DNA of 64,000 nt from Nonomuraea africana (lineage in GTDB: Bacteria > Actinomycetota > Actinomycetes > Streptosporangiales > Streptosporangiaceae), in contig NZ_JADBEF010000001.1 in assembly GCF_014873535.1 (NCBI RefSeq), positions 8,308,001 through 8,372,000 on the forward strand, given 5' to 3'. The notes beneath the pieces were generated by a model. That model saw only the letters and a program-made list of their open reading frames with translations. It did not search any database and had not been told where the DNA came from. Below are positions 18,593-26,380 of this stretch, in pieces. The position numbers were made by a program, and so were the translations under genes. How positions within the stretch are numbered: position 1 is the first letter of the stretch; each line of letters starts with the position of its first letter.

Positions 18593-19107
18593 GATCCGCC
18601 CTTCGCCATGCCGGGCGCGAGCTCCTTGCACGCCTCCTGGGCGGCCTTGACCTTCGCCTCGCCGCCCTTGGGCGCGGTCATCTTCATCATGCCGTCGGCG
18701 CCCGGGTCGGGCATGTCGACGCCGTGCTCGCGCATGCACTGGGCGAACTTGACCATCTGGTCGCGGCGCTTCGGGTCCTGGGCCGCCTTGTCGCCGATCG
18801 CGCCGTCGAGATGCTCCTTGCAGGCCTTCATGGCCTTGTCCATGAGGCCCTTGTCGGCGCCGCCCTTCTTCGACTCGATGCGGATGCCGCCGGTGGCGTC
18901 GGGGTCGGCCATGTCGACGCCGTTCTCGCGCATGCACTGCGCGAACTTGAGCTGGGCCTCGGCCCTGTCGACGGTGGCGGAGGGGCTCGGCTTGGCGGCG
19001 GCGGCGCCCTCTCCGGCCACGCTCGCGACGCCGGTGGTGGGTTGGTCGGTGCCGCAGGCGGCGAGGAGGAGCAGCGGCAGCGAGGCCAGCAGCAGTCGTG
19101 TTCTCAT
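18589..19107 (-). CDS. lipoprotein with an internal cysteine-containing duplication
   Basis: 172 residues. A lipoprotein signal covers 1-18 (MRTRLLLASLPLLLLAACG), with C18 of the LAAC lipobox as the lipid anchor. The mature part has two copies of one motif: FAQCMRENGVDMADPDATGG and FAQCMREHGVDMPDPGADG, each followed by a helical stretch with another cysteine (KACKEHL, EACKEL), so two disulfide-bonded units are likely. The function is unknown. As first gene of the efflux operon it may bind the substrate or sense the cell envelope. ATG 19107 is preferred to GTG 19116 because of the signal peptide and GGTGAA upstream. Confidence 0.8.
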   Translation of the reverse strand: MRTRLLLASLPLLLLAACGTDQPTTGVASVAGEGAAAAKPSPSATVDRAEAQLKFAQCMRENGVDMADPDATGGIRIESKKGGADKGLMDKAMKACKEHLDGAIGDKAAQDPKRRDQMVKFAQCMREHGVDMPDPGADGMMKMTAPKGGEAKVKAAQEACKELAPGMAKGGS

Positions 19108-19184
19108 GCGGCACACTTCACCGGAGCGGGCGCTAAAGCCGGATAAGGCGCTTACTCACGACTAACAGTCGCTCCTGCACTCTC

Positions 19185-19835
19185 ATGGCTATGCGGGTGC
19201 TGATCGTCGAAGACGAAGAACAACTGGCCGACGCCGTCGCGCGGGGCCTCAGGCTGCACGCGATGGCCGTCGACGTGGCCTATGACGGCCAGGAGGCGCT
19301 GGAGCGGGCCTCCTACACCGACTACGACGTCGTCGTCCTCGACCGTGACCTACCGGAGGTGCACGGCGACGACGTCTGCGGCGAGCTGACCAGCAGGACC
19401 AGGATCCTCATGCTGACCGCCGCGGGGCAGGTGCGCGACCGGGTCGACGGGTTGTCGCTCGGCGCGGACGACTACCTGGTCAAGCCGTTCGCCTTCGCCG
19501 AGCTGGTGGCGCGGATCAGGACACTGGCCCGCCGTACCTCCCCGGCCGCGCCGCCGGTGCTGGAGCGGGCCGGGATCAGGCTCGACCCGGCCCGCCGTAC
19601 GGTCACCAGGGACGGCCGCGAGCTGTCGCTGAGCCGCAAGGAGTTCGACCTGCTGCGGGAGCTGATGCGCGCCGACGGCGAGCTGGTCAGCTCCGCCGAC
19701 CTGCGCAGGGACGTCTGGGACGAGTTCGCCGACGGCGACACCAGCGTGCTGCGCGTGACCATGACCTCGCTGCGCAGGAAGCTGGGCGCGCCGCCGGTCC
19801 TGGAGAACGTGCCGGGGAAGGGATACCGGCTGTGA
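19185..19835 (+). CDS. OmpR-family response regulator
   Basis: 216 residues. The receiver domain (1-118) has the acidic pocket near 10-12, the phospho-acceptor D53 in VVVLDRDLPEVHG, and the conserved Lys in DDYLVKPF. The winged-helix DNA-binding domain spans about 125-216 (LSLSRKEFDLLRELM, then VTMTSLRRKLG and NVPGKGYRL). The ATG has no clear Shine-Dalgarno; ATG 19191 is an alternative. It is divergent from the efflux operon by 77 bp and co-transcribed with the kinase, so the efflux operon is its likely target (inference from position). Confidence 0.93.
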   Translation: MAMRVLIVEDEEQLADAVARGLRLHAMAVDVAYDGQEALERASYTDYDVVVLDRDLPEVHGDDVCGELTSRTRILMLTAAGQVRDRVDGLSLGADDYLVKPFAFAELVARIRTLARRTSPAAPPVLERAGIRLDPARRTVTRDGRELSLSRKEFDLLRELMRADGELVSSADLRRDVWDEFADGDTSVLRVTMTSLRRKLGAPPVLENVPGKGYRL

Positions 19836-20989
19836 GGCTCGGGCTGCGGGCACGACTCACCGTGCTGTACGGCGTGCTGTTCTTCGTGGCGGGCTCGGTC
19901 CTGCTCTGGTTCACCTACATCCTGACGGCCAACGCCCTGAGCAAACAGATGGTCATGGCCTACACCAAGACCGGTCCCGCGGGGGCGCTGCCGACCAAGG
20001 AGCAGATCGACGTGGCGGTCAAGCGGACGGTCGGCGACAAGGCGGCCGGCGTGCTGGAGGAGATGCTGCGCTCCTCCCTGATGATCATGGTGCTCATCGG
20101 GATCACCGCGGTCGTGGTCGCCTACCTGGTGGCAGACCGCGCGCTGCGCCCGCTCGACAGGGTCACCGCGACCGCGGAACGGCTCTCGGAGAGCAACCTG
20201 CACGAGCGCATCGGCCTGGAGGGCCCCAAGGACGAGATCAAGCGGCTGGCCGACACCTTCGACGCGATGCTCGACCGGCTGCACAGGGTCTTCGACGCGC
20301 AGCGCAGGTTCATCGCCAACGCCTCGCACGAGCTGCGCACCCCGCTGGCGGTCAACCGCACGGTCCTCGAGGTGTCGCTGGAGGAGCCGGAGGCCTCTCC
20401 CGACCTCAAGGCGCTGGCCAGGGCGCTGCTCGGCACCAACTCCCGCCACGAACGGCTGATCGAGGGCCTGCTGCTGCTCGCCCAGTCGGAGCAGGAGCTC
20501 ACCGCCCGCAAGCCGGTCGAGCTGCGCCACGTGGTGGCCACCGCGATGGAGCAGGCCGAGCTCCATCCCCGCAGGCGGCGCGTCACGATCCACCAGGACC
20601 TCGGTCCCGCGATGACCGAGGGCGACCCGCTGTTCCTGGAGAGGTGCGTCTTCAACCTCATCGAGAACGCGATCAAGTACAACGTGCGCGAGGGGGAGGT
20701 CTGGGTCCGGGTCTCCACCGAGAACGAGGCCGCAGTGATCACCGTGGAGAACACCGGTCCGGTGGTCCCGCCGTACGACGTGGACGACCTGTTCGAGCCC
20801 TTCAGGCGGCAGGCGGGCGACCGCGTCAAGTCCGAACGCGGCTCGGGGCTCGGCCTGTCCATCGTCAGGGCCATCGTCGACGCCCACGGCGGCACCGTCA
20901 CCGCTCTCGCCCGCCCCGAAGGTGGACTGGTCGTCACCGTGGGGCTGCCGCGCAGGGCGGGCGTCGCGGCGAGAGCGGTGCGGGTGTAG
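19832..20989 (+). CDS. sensor histidine kinase
   Basis: 385 residues. Two transmembrane helices (about 10-33 and 82-103) flank a short extracellular loop of about 48 residues; a HAMP segment follows (about 104-156), then the HisKA domain with H166 in NASHELRTPLA, and the ATPase domain with the N box NLIENAIKYN and G box GSGLGLSIV. It would phosphorylate the response regulator encoded upstream in response to an envelope or drug signal. GTG 19832 overlaps the regulator stop (GTGA). Confidence 0.93.
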   Translation: MRLGLRARLTVLYGVLFFVAGSVLLWFTYILTANALSKQMVMAYTKTGPAGALPTKEQIDVAVKRTVGDKAAGVLEEMLRSSLMIMVLIGITAVVVAYLVADRALRPLDRVTATAERLSESNLHERIGLEGPKDEIKRLADTFDAMLDRLHRVFDAQRRFIANASHELRTPLAVNRTVLEVSLEEPEASPDLKALARALLGTNSRHERLIEGLLLLAQSEQELTARKPVELRHVVATAMEQAELHPRRRRVTIHQDLGPAMTEGDPLFLERCVFNLIENAIKYNVREGEVWVRVSTENEAAVITVENTGPVVPPYDVDDLFEPFRRQAGDRVKSERGSGLGLSIVRAIVDAHGGTVTALARPEGGLVVTVGLPRRAGVAARAVRV

Positions 20990-20994
20990 CCGTC

Positions 20995-22296
20995 CTAGCA
21001 GGTGAAGTGGACGCCGGAGAAACCAGCGCGCCACGCCGTCACGTCGGGGGCGACGGTCGCGGGGTCCACCGCGGGATCGAGGCCGCGGGCGATGAACGAG
21101 GCCAGGACCGGCATGTCGCTCTCCTGCATGCCCAGCCGCGCCACCTCCGGCGTGCCCAGGCGCAGCCCGTTGACGTCGCCGTCCACGGGAGCGACGGGCA
21201 GGCCGATCCCGCAGGCCAGCAGGTTGGCTCTGCGCAACCGGCGGGCCGCCGCCTGCCCCCCGCCCGGGGCGAGCAGGGCGAACTGGTGGGAGTTGGTGCC
21301 GCCGCCGAAGACCGGCAGGCCGAGCTCTTCCAGGCTGGTGGCCAGCTGGTGGGCGGTGACGACCATCATCTCCGCGTAGGCCTTGCCCGCGACCTTCCAG
21401 TCGAGCAGCGCGACGGCCAGCGCCGCCGTACGTCCCGCGTCGAAGTTGGCCGTCAGGCCGGGGTAGGCGATGGCGTCGAGCCGCTCGGCGAGCTCGGCGG
21501 AGTCGGTGACGACGAGGCCGCCGGCGGGGCCGCCGAGGCTCTTGTAGGTGCTCATCGTCATCAGGTGGGCGCCCGAGGCGAGGGGGTTCGGCCAGACGCC
21601 GCCCGCGATCATCCCGCAGGCGTGGGCGGCGTCGAAGAGCACCCGGGCGCCCACCTCGTCGGCGACCTCGCGCACGGCGGTTACCGGGTGGGGGAAGGGG
21701 TTGAGGCTGCCGCCGATGGTGATCAGCTTGGGGCGGACCCTGACGGCCAGCTCGCGCAGGGCGGCGACGTCCACGGTGTAGCCGTCGGCGGCAACCGGGG
21801 CGTCCACCGTGGTCAGGCCGTAGAGGCCGGCCGCGCCCGCCGCGTGGTGGGTGACGTGGCCGCCGATGGAGGGCGGCGGGGCGATGATCGTGTCACCTGG
21901 ACGGCAGGTGGCCATGAAGGCGTACAGGTTGGCCAGCGCGCCCGAGCCGACGCGGACCTCGGCGTAGCGGGCGGAGAAGACCTCGGCGGCCAGGGCGGCG
22001 GCGATGATCTCGATCTGCTCGATCGCCTCGAGCCCCATCTCGTACTTGTCGCCCGGATAGCCGAGCGACGGCCGCGTGCCGAGGTTCGCCGACAGCAGCG
22101 CCTCCGCGCGCGGGTTCATGATGTTGGCCGCGGGGTTGAGGTTGACGCACTCGACGTCGTGGATCTCGTGGTTGCGGGCGGCGAGTCTTTCGATCCCGGC
22201 CAGCGTGGACGGCGCGGTCTGGGCTGAGACCTCGGCCGCTCCGCGTTGGACCAGGTCCTCGGCGGCGGCGGGTACCCAGGGGCGAGGAGCGAGCAT
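20995..22296 (-). CDS. serine hydroxymethyltransferase-like PLP enzyme
   Basis: 433 residues, fold type I. NLNPAANIMNPR, GYPGDKYEMG and VRVGSGALANLYAF match the SHMT family. D222 and H225 (FDAAHACGMIAGG) and K252 in MSTYKSLGGPAGGLVV are the PLP ligands. Standard GlyA has THKTLRGPRGG at the lysine, so this is a divergent paralogue that may act on another beta-hydroxy or alpha-methyl amino acid. The frame stays open upstream to 23364, but ATG 22296 is chosen because TACCCT lies 6 nt before it (leaderless) and the family start fits. It is divergent from a PucR-type regulator at 22369. Confidence 0.82.
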   Translation of the reverse strand: MLAPRPWVPAAAEDLVQRGAAEVSAQTAPSTLAGIERLAARNHEIHDVECVNLNPAANIMNPRAEALLSANLGTRPSLGYPGDKYEMGLEAIEQIEIIAAALAAEVFSARYAEVRVGSGALANLYAFMATCRPGDTIIAPPPSIGGHVTHHAAGAAGLYGLTTVDAPVAADGYTVDVAALRELAVRVRPKLITIGGSLNPFPHPVTAVREVADEVGARVLFDAAHACGMIAGGVWPNPLASGAHLMTMSTYKSLGGPAGGLVVTDSAELAERLDAIAYPGLTANFDAGRTAALAVALLDWKVAGKAYAEMMVVTAHQLATSLEELGLPVFGGGTNSHQFALLAPGGGQAAARRLRRANLLACGIGLPVAPVDGDVNGLRLGTPEVARLGMQESDMPVLASFIARGLDPAVDPATVAPDVTAWRAGFSGVHFTC

Positions 22297-22302
22297 GTGG
22301 CC

Positions 22303-22308
22303 AGGGTA
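22303..22308 (-). promoter_or_regulatory. -10 box of the SHMT-like gene, leaderless
   Basis: TACCCT on the minus strand ends 6 nt before the ATG at 22296; no Shine-Dalgarno is present. Confidence 0.5.
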
Positions 22309-22356
22309 GGCAGGCTCCCGGCGCGGGCGCATGGTGTGGATGAAGGGACCCGCTCC

Positions 22357-22362
22357 TACACT
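22357..22362 (+). promoter_or_regulatory. -10 box of the PucR-type gene, leaderless
   Basis: TACACT ends 6 nt before the ATG at 22369; no Shine-Dalgarno is present. The two divergent -10 boxes are only 48 bp apart, so their promoters overlap. Confidence 0.5.
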
Positions 22363-22368
22363 TGTCGG

Positions 22369-23337
22369 ATGCAGGCAAGGCTCGACGCACTCGCGGCGGC
22401 CATCGAGCGGAGCGTCTCGGTCGACGACCCCGAGGGCCGCCTGCTCGCCTACAGCTCCATGCACGCCGACGCCGACCCGGTGAGGGTGGCCGCCATCCTG
22501 TCCAGGCAGGTCGCCCCCGAGGTCCGGCTGTGGCAGGACCGGCACGGCATCGCCGCCGCCACCTCCGCCGTGCGCGTGCCCGCCAACGCGGAGCTGGGCA
22601 TGGGCGCGCGGGTCTGCGTGCCCATCAGGGACGGCGGGCGCTGCCTGGGCCACCTGTGGCTGCTCGACCCCGGCCAGTCGCTGGACGACGAGGCGCTGGC
22701 GCTGGCCGAGGAGGCCGCCCGCGACCTGGCGGCCGACTGGCGCGAAGACCTCGACACGCTGGTCCGCCGCCTGCTCACCACCGGGCAGGGCGCGGAGAAG
22801 CTGCCTCCCCAGCTGGTCCAGGTGTGCGTCGTGCTCCCCGGCTCGGCCCGGCGCGAGCGCAACGCCATCGGCGGGTTCGTCACCGACTCCCACGCGGCCT
22901 ACCTGCTGCGCCATCCGGCCGAGAGCGCGCCGCCCGAGGAGGGCGTCATCCGGGGCTACAGCGACCCGGCGGGGCTCGACGCCGCGCCCGAGGCCTACCG
23001 CCAGGCGCTGGCCGCCGCCCACCTGGCCGCGGGCGACCCCGCCCTGCCCCGGCACGTCTCGTGGTCGGAGCTCGGGGTCTACCGGATGCTGCTCGGCGCG
23101 GCCGACGACCCGCTGGCCCCCCTGGACGGCGAGCAGGTCCACACCCTGGAGACCTACCTCGACCTCGGCGGCAACGCCCAGCGCACCGCGACCCGCCTGC
23201 ACCTGCACAGGACCACGCTCTACTATCGGCTCGGCCGCATCGCGGGCGCGCTCGGCGCCGACCTCGACGACGGTCTGACCAGGCTCCACCTGCACCTGGC
23301 CCTGAAGAAGCGCCGGCTGCCGCCCGACCTGCGCTAG
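22369..23337 (+). CDS. PucR family transcriptional regulator
   Basis: 322 residues. A GAF-like N-terminal region (about 20-130) is followed by a middle part and a C-terminal PucR helix-turn-helix (about 255-312: LETYLDLGGNAQRTATRLHL, HRTTLYYRLGRIAGALG). Such regulators usually act on a neighbouring catabolic gene, here most likely the divergent SHMT-like gene 72 bp away. ATG 22369 is preferred over upstream in-frame starts because the family N-terminus begins here and a -10 box lies 6 nt before it. It is closed by a perfect hairpin at 23344-23378. Confidence 0.85.
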   Translation: MQARLDALAAAIERSVSVDDPEGRLLAYSSMHADADPVRVAAILSRQVAPEVRLWQDRHGIAAATSAVRVPANAELGMGARVCVPIRDGGRCLGHLWLLDPGQSLDDEALALAEEAARDLAADWREDLDTLVRRLLTTGQGAEKLPPQLVQVCVVLPGSARRERNAIGGFVTDSHAAYLLRHPAESAPPEEGVIRGYSDPAGLDAAPEAYRQALAAAHLAAGDPALPRHVSWSELGVYRMLLGAADDPLAPLDGEQVHTLETYLDLGGNAQRTATRLHLHRTTLYYRLGRIAGALGADLDDGLTRLHLHLALKKRRLPPDLR

Positions 23338-23343
23338 CCCCCT

Positions 23344-23378
23344 GCTCCAGCTCCCCGGCCGCACCGGGGAGCTGGAGC
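23344..23378. terminator. hairpin terminator
   Basis: A perfect 15-bp stem (23344-23358 with 23364-23378) with loop CCGCA begins 7 nt after the PucR stop. It also lies just past the 3' end of the small minus-strand ORF at 23383, so it can work in both directions. Confidence 0.75.
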
Positions 23379-23382
23379 CCGT

Positions 23383-23490
23383 TCACTCGGCCGCCAGCCG
23401 ATCGGCCTCCTCGTGCAGCGCGCTGACCAGCAGAAGCTCAAGCCTGAGCTCGGTCAGGTCGGTCGCCGCGAGGCCATCGAGAACCTGCAT
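23383..23490 (-). CDS. 35-residue small ORF
   Basis: The frame ATG 23490 to TGA 23383 encodes MQVLDGLAATDLTELRLELL followed by LVSALHEEADRLAAE, a single amphipathic helix with leucines at heptad-like spacing. AGGGAGG lies 6 nt before the ATG, one of the best ribosome binding sites in the window. The gene ends against the terminator at 23344-23378. No homologue is recognised. It could be a regulatory microprotein or the leader of something lost. Confidence 0.5.
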   Translation of the reverse strand: MQVLDGLAATDLTELRLELLLVSALHEEADRLAAE

Positions 23491-23539
23491 GGTGGGCCTC
23501 CCTGATCATGAGACGCCCCACTCGCCACACCGGTTTACG

Positions 23540-23795
23540 TCAGCTTCTCGGTCGTGAACGACCGAGCTTGCAGCTCCTCTCCGTCGATGGATTCGACGTT
23601 TCGGGCCGCGTAAGGCAGCGTGACTCACTGCCCGACATGGCAGGCCATGCCGCGTTGCGATGCCGATACCAGATCACAGAGCCGTTCCCCGGCACGCCGG
23701 GTGCGTTCAATCCCGTCACCGCGTCACCAAGAGTAACAACAAGCCTACGCAGGGAAGCCATTCCTCTCGGGCGTGAACGCCCGAGGTTCCTGGCT
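23540..23795 (-). mobile_element. possible IS200/IS605-type remnant with two matching hairpins
   Basis: Two 9-bp hairpins share the core CGT-GA-ACG: 23547-23566 (CTCGGTCGT/ACGACCGAG) and 23766-23785 (CTCGGGCGT/ACGCCCGAG). Read on the minus strand, the 220 bp between them has a protein-like frame with no start or family, and the second hairpin would be the right end. This looks like the 3' end of a TnpB-type element, where coding end and guide RNA overlap, left after loss of the rest. It is not related to the TnpB copy at 51 kb, whose end hairpin differs. Confidence 0.35.
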
Positions 23796-23818
23796 GGATG
23801 GCGCTGACTTTCCATGTG

Positions 23819-24187
23819 TCAGGCCACGCCTGACAATCCCTCCTGCGCGACGGCTCTGGCGCCCTTGACCTCCGCCATGATGATGGCGCTCCGCTCCTCG
23901 GCGATCTTCCTGCAGATGGTGGTGTAGGCCTGGAGAATTCTGCGGTAGGCCGCACGTGCCTCCTCGAGTTGGGCGTTGAGCGCGAGCACGCGGATGGGGT
24001 CGTCGTAGAGTTCGGCCTCCGCGAGCATGGCCCGTGCCTCGTTCACGATTTCCTCGGCGCGCTGCCGTGTGCGGCGCAGCAGCGCCGAGCACTCGTAGAG
24101 CTCGCCCAGTCGTGCGGAGGAGACGATGCGCTCGGCAGAGCGCACGGCTGGATCCTCGGTCGTCTGACGGCTGAGTTCCGTTCCCAT
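23819..24187 (-). CDS. helical coiled-coil protein of unknown function
   Basis: 122 residues, almost all helix: RTRQRAEEIVNEARAMLAEA and LNAQLEEARAAYRRILQAYT suggest a coiled coil over about 40-105. There is no signal peptide or membrane segment. ATG 24187 has GGAGGTGGCAGGA just upstream, which decides the start over a longer frame to 24274. No family recognised; partners are not evident from the context. Confidence 0.6.
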   Translation of the reverse strand: MGTELSRQTTEDPAVRSAERIVSSARLGELYECSALLRRTRQRAEEIVNEARAMLAEAELYDDPIRVLALNAQLEEARAAYRRILQAYTTICRKIAEERSAIIMAEVKGARAVAQEGLSGVA

Positions 24188-24483
24188 TCCTGCCACCTCC
24201 CCGGTCAAGGTTGCCTGAGTGTAGACGCGCGATCCTCTCCTCCGGATCACGTGGAAGGGCCGGGGGTAGGGCACTGTTCCCTGCGGGGATGATTCTCTAC
24301 GCCCGGGGGGAATTCATCGCTCCCGCCACACCCCTTTTAATCAGCAAATTTGCACCGCTAGGGGATATGTCGCCTGTCCTAAAAGGACGGGCACGAACAC
24401 GCCCGATCAGCCACGCCACGCCCACGCCTCGTCACATACTGAAGCGGAATGCAAGCGGAACGTGACGGCTGAGGGGCGCGGCT

Positions 24484-26307
24484 GTGGCTGAACAACCAAC
24501 GGGGCGCGATGGCGGCGGTGTCGACGTCAGCGTCATCATCCCCGTCCACAACTGCAGGGCATTTCTCGATCGCAGCCTGACCTCCGCTCTCGTGCAGCGG
24601 GTGAACAAGGAGATCGTCGTCGTCGACGACGGCTCCACCGACGGCAGCGCCGACCTCCTCGACCTCTACTCCCACTACCACCGAGGCGTGATCAAGCTCG
24701 TGCGCACGGAGCACTCCGTCGGCGCGGGCCGCCCGCGCAACCTCGGCCTCGAGCACGCCACGGGTCGCTACGTCTTCTTCTGCGACGCCGACGACTACCT
24801 CGGGCCCGAGGCGATGGAGCGCATGCTGGCCGTCGCCGACCGCAACGGCTCCGACATCGTGCTCGGCAAGGTCGTCGGGCACGGCCGGCGTGCGCCCGTC
24901 TCGATGTTCCAGGCCGGCGCCGACCGGGTCGAGCTGGGCGCCAGCGCCGTCTACAACAGCCTGAGCTGCTTCAAGCTCTTCCGCAGGGAGATGCTCGACA
25001 GGCACGGCATCAGGTTCGCCGAGGACCGGCTGGTGGGCGAGGACATCTACTTCAGCGTCCACGCCTACTGCCACGCCAAGATCATCTCGGTCGTGGCCGA
25101 CTACGACTGCTACCACCTGGTCGCCAGGCCCGACGGCAGCAGCATCATGCAGCAGCCCTCCAGCCGCGACCCGCTCGACTGGCTGGCCATGATCAGGGAT
25201 CCGATCGCGCTGATGGCCGAGCACGTCGAGCCTGGCCCGCTGCGCGACCACCTGCTCCGCCGCCACTTCAGGCTCGACATCTTCGCCCAGCTAGGCGCGC
25301 CCTTCCTGGAGGCCGACGAGGTGCGGCGCAAGGAGATCGCGCAGGAGGTCGCCGCGCTGTGCGACGAGTGGATGACCCCTGGCGTCATGGAAAGGCTGAC
25401 CACGACCGACGGCCAGCGTCTGGCGGCGCTCGGCGACATCGAGCGGCTGGTACGGCTGGCCGACATCGAGGCCGCGACCGTGCGGCGCCGCCTGACCGGG
25501 CTGCGGTGGGAGGGCGAGAGGCTGGTCGTCGAGGGCGAGGCCGCGCTCGACGGCATGGACAGTCAGGGCGGCGTCGCGCTGGTGCTGCGCTCCAGACACG
25601 AGGAGCCGGTCGAGGTGGCCGTGCAGGCCGAGACCGACGGGCACTCCTTCACCGCCAGGATCGACCTCGCCGAGCTGACGTCGGGCGTGTGGGACCTCCA
25701 CGTCGCCGTCGAGTGCGAGGGCGTGGTCCGGCTGGGCCGGTTGGGCGCCGCCAGGGAGAGCGGCATCACCAGGCCGGCTCCCCGGCTGGTCGGCGCCGTG
25801 GTCGCGCTGCCGTACTTCACCAGGTCCAACGGCAACCTGAGCCTCGACGTCGGAGGGCACGTGCTCACCGTGCCGGGCTCCGTGCGCCTCACCCGCACCC
25901 GGTGGGCGCTGGGGCACCGGCTGGTCATCGACGGGGCGATCACCGTCGGCGGAGACGGCGTCCCCGAGGCGGGAGCCGTACGCCGGCTGGTCTGGCGGGA
26001 GCGGCACACCGGCAGGGAACGCACCGAGCGGGTCGTGGCGCTGCCCGGCGGGAGGTTCGCCTCCAGGCCCGCGATCGGCAGGTTCGCGCCCGGCACCTGG
26101 GACGCCTACCTGGAGCTGGAGCTGGGCGGCCCGCCCGTGCGCTTCAGGATCGAGGCCGACGCGGACACGGTGGCCGAGCCGCGCAGCTGGTGGCGCGGGC
26201 CCGTGCGCAGCAGCGTCAGGCCCTACGCGACGTCAGGGAAGGGCAGGTTGAGCACGGTCGTCCGTAAGATCACGCCGCGCGCGGTCCTTCGGCGATTCTT
26301 CGGCTAA
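24484..26307 (+). CDS. family 2 glycosyltransferase with C-terminal beta domains
   Basis: 607 residues. The GT-A catalytic domain (about 14-225) has VSVIIPVHN, VVVDDGSTDGS and the metal-binding CDADD, then an acceptor region ending DRLVGEDIYFSVHAY with the conserved ED. Residues about 345-600 are two beta-rich domains like those that follow the catalytic domain in TarS/TarP-type wall teichoic acid glycosyltransferases. It is likely to be a cytoplasmic enzyme that decorates a cell-wall polymer or glycan. GTG 24484 has GAGGGG 8 nt upstream. No polymer biosynthesis genes are adjacent. Confidence 0.85.
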   Translation: MAEQPTGRDGGGVDVSVIIPVHNCRAFLDRSLTSALVQRVNKEIVVVDDGSTDGSADLLDLYSHYHRGVIKLVRTEHSVGAGRPRNLGLEHATGRYVFFCDADDYLGPEAMERMLAVADRNGSDIVLGKVVGHGRRAPVSMFQAGADRVELGASAVYNSLSCFKLFRREMLDRHGIRFAEDRLVGEDIYFSVHAYCHAKIISVVADYDCYHLVARPDGSSIMQQPSSRDPLDWLAMIRDPIALMAEHVEPGPLRDHLLRRHFRLDIFAQLGAPFLEADEVRRKEIAQEVAALCDEWMTPGVMERLTTTDGQRLAALGDIERLVRLADIEAATVRRRLTGLRWEGERLVVEGEAALDGMDSQGGVALVLRSRHEEPVEVAVQAETDGHSFTARIDLAELTSGVWDLHVAVECEGVVRLGRLGAARESGITRPAPRLVGAVVALPYFTRSNGNLSLDVGGHVLTVPGSVRLTRTRWALGHRLVIDGAITVGGDGVPEAGAVRRLVWRERHTGRERTERVVALPGGRFASRPAIGRFAPGTWDAYLELELGGPPVRFRIEADADTVAEPRSWWRGPVRSSVRPYATSGKGRLSTVVRKITPRAVLRRFFG

Positions 26308-26330
26308 TTGCCACATATATGCAGTTGCAA
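26308..26330 (+). promoter_or_regulatory. candidate metal-responsive operator before the ECF transporter
   Basis: TTGC (26308-26311) and GCAA (26327-26330) bracket an AT-rich core that also contains TGCAGTTGCA. Nickel regulators of the Fur family (Nur) recognise TGCAA-type inverted repeats, so this is a candidate site; the match is loose. Confidence 0.3.
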
Positions 26331-26380
26331 GGCCATCACCTAAAGTAGGGACGTTTGATCCCCTTCATGGAGGCTTGGTC

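Noticed and set aside
26375..26380. TTG 26375 as start of the CbiM-type protein
   Set aside because: It would place residues before the Met-His metal-binding N-terminus; GTG 26381 has the ribosome site at the right distance.
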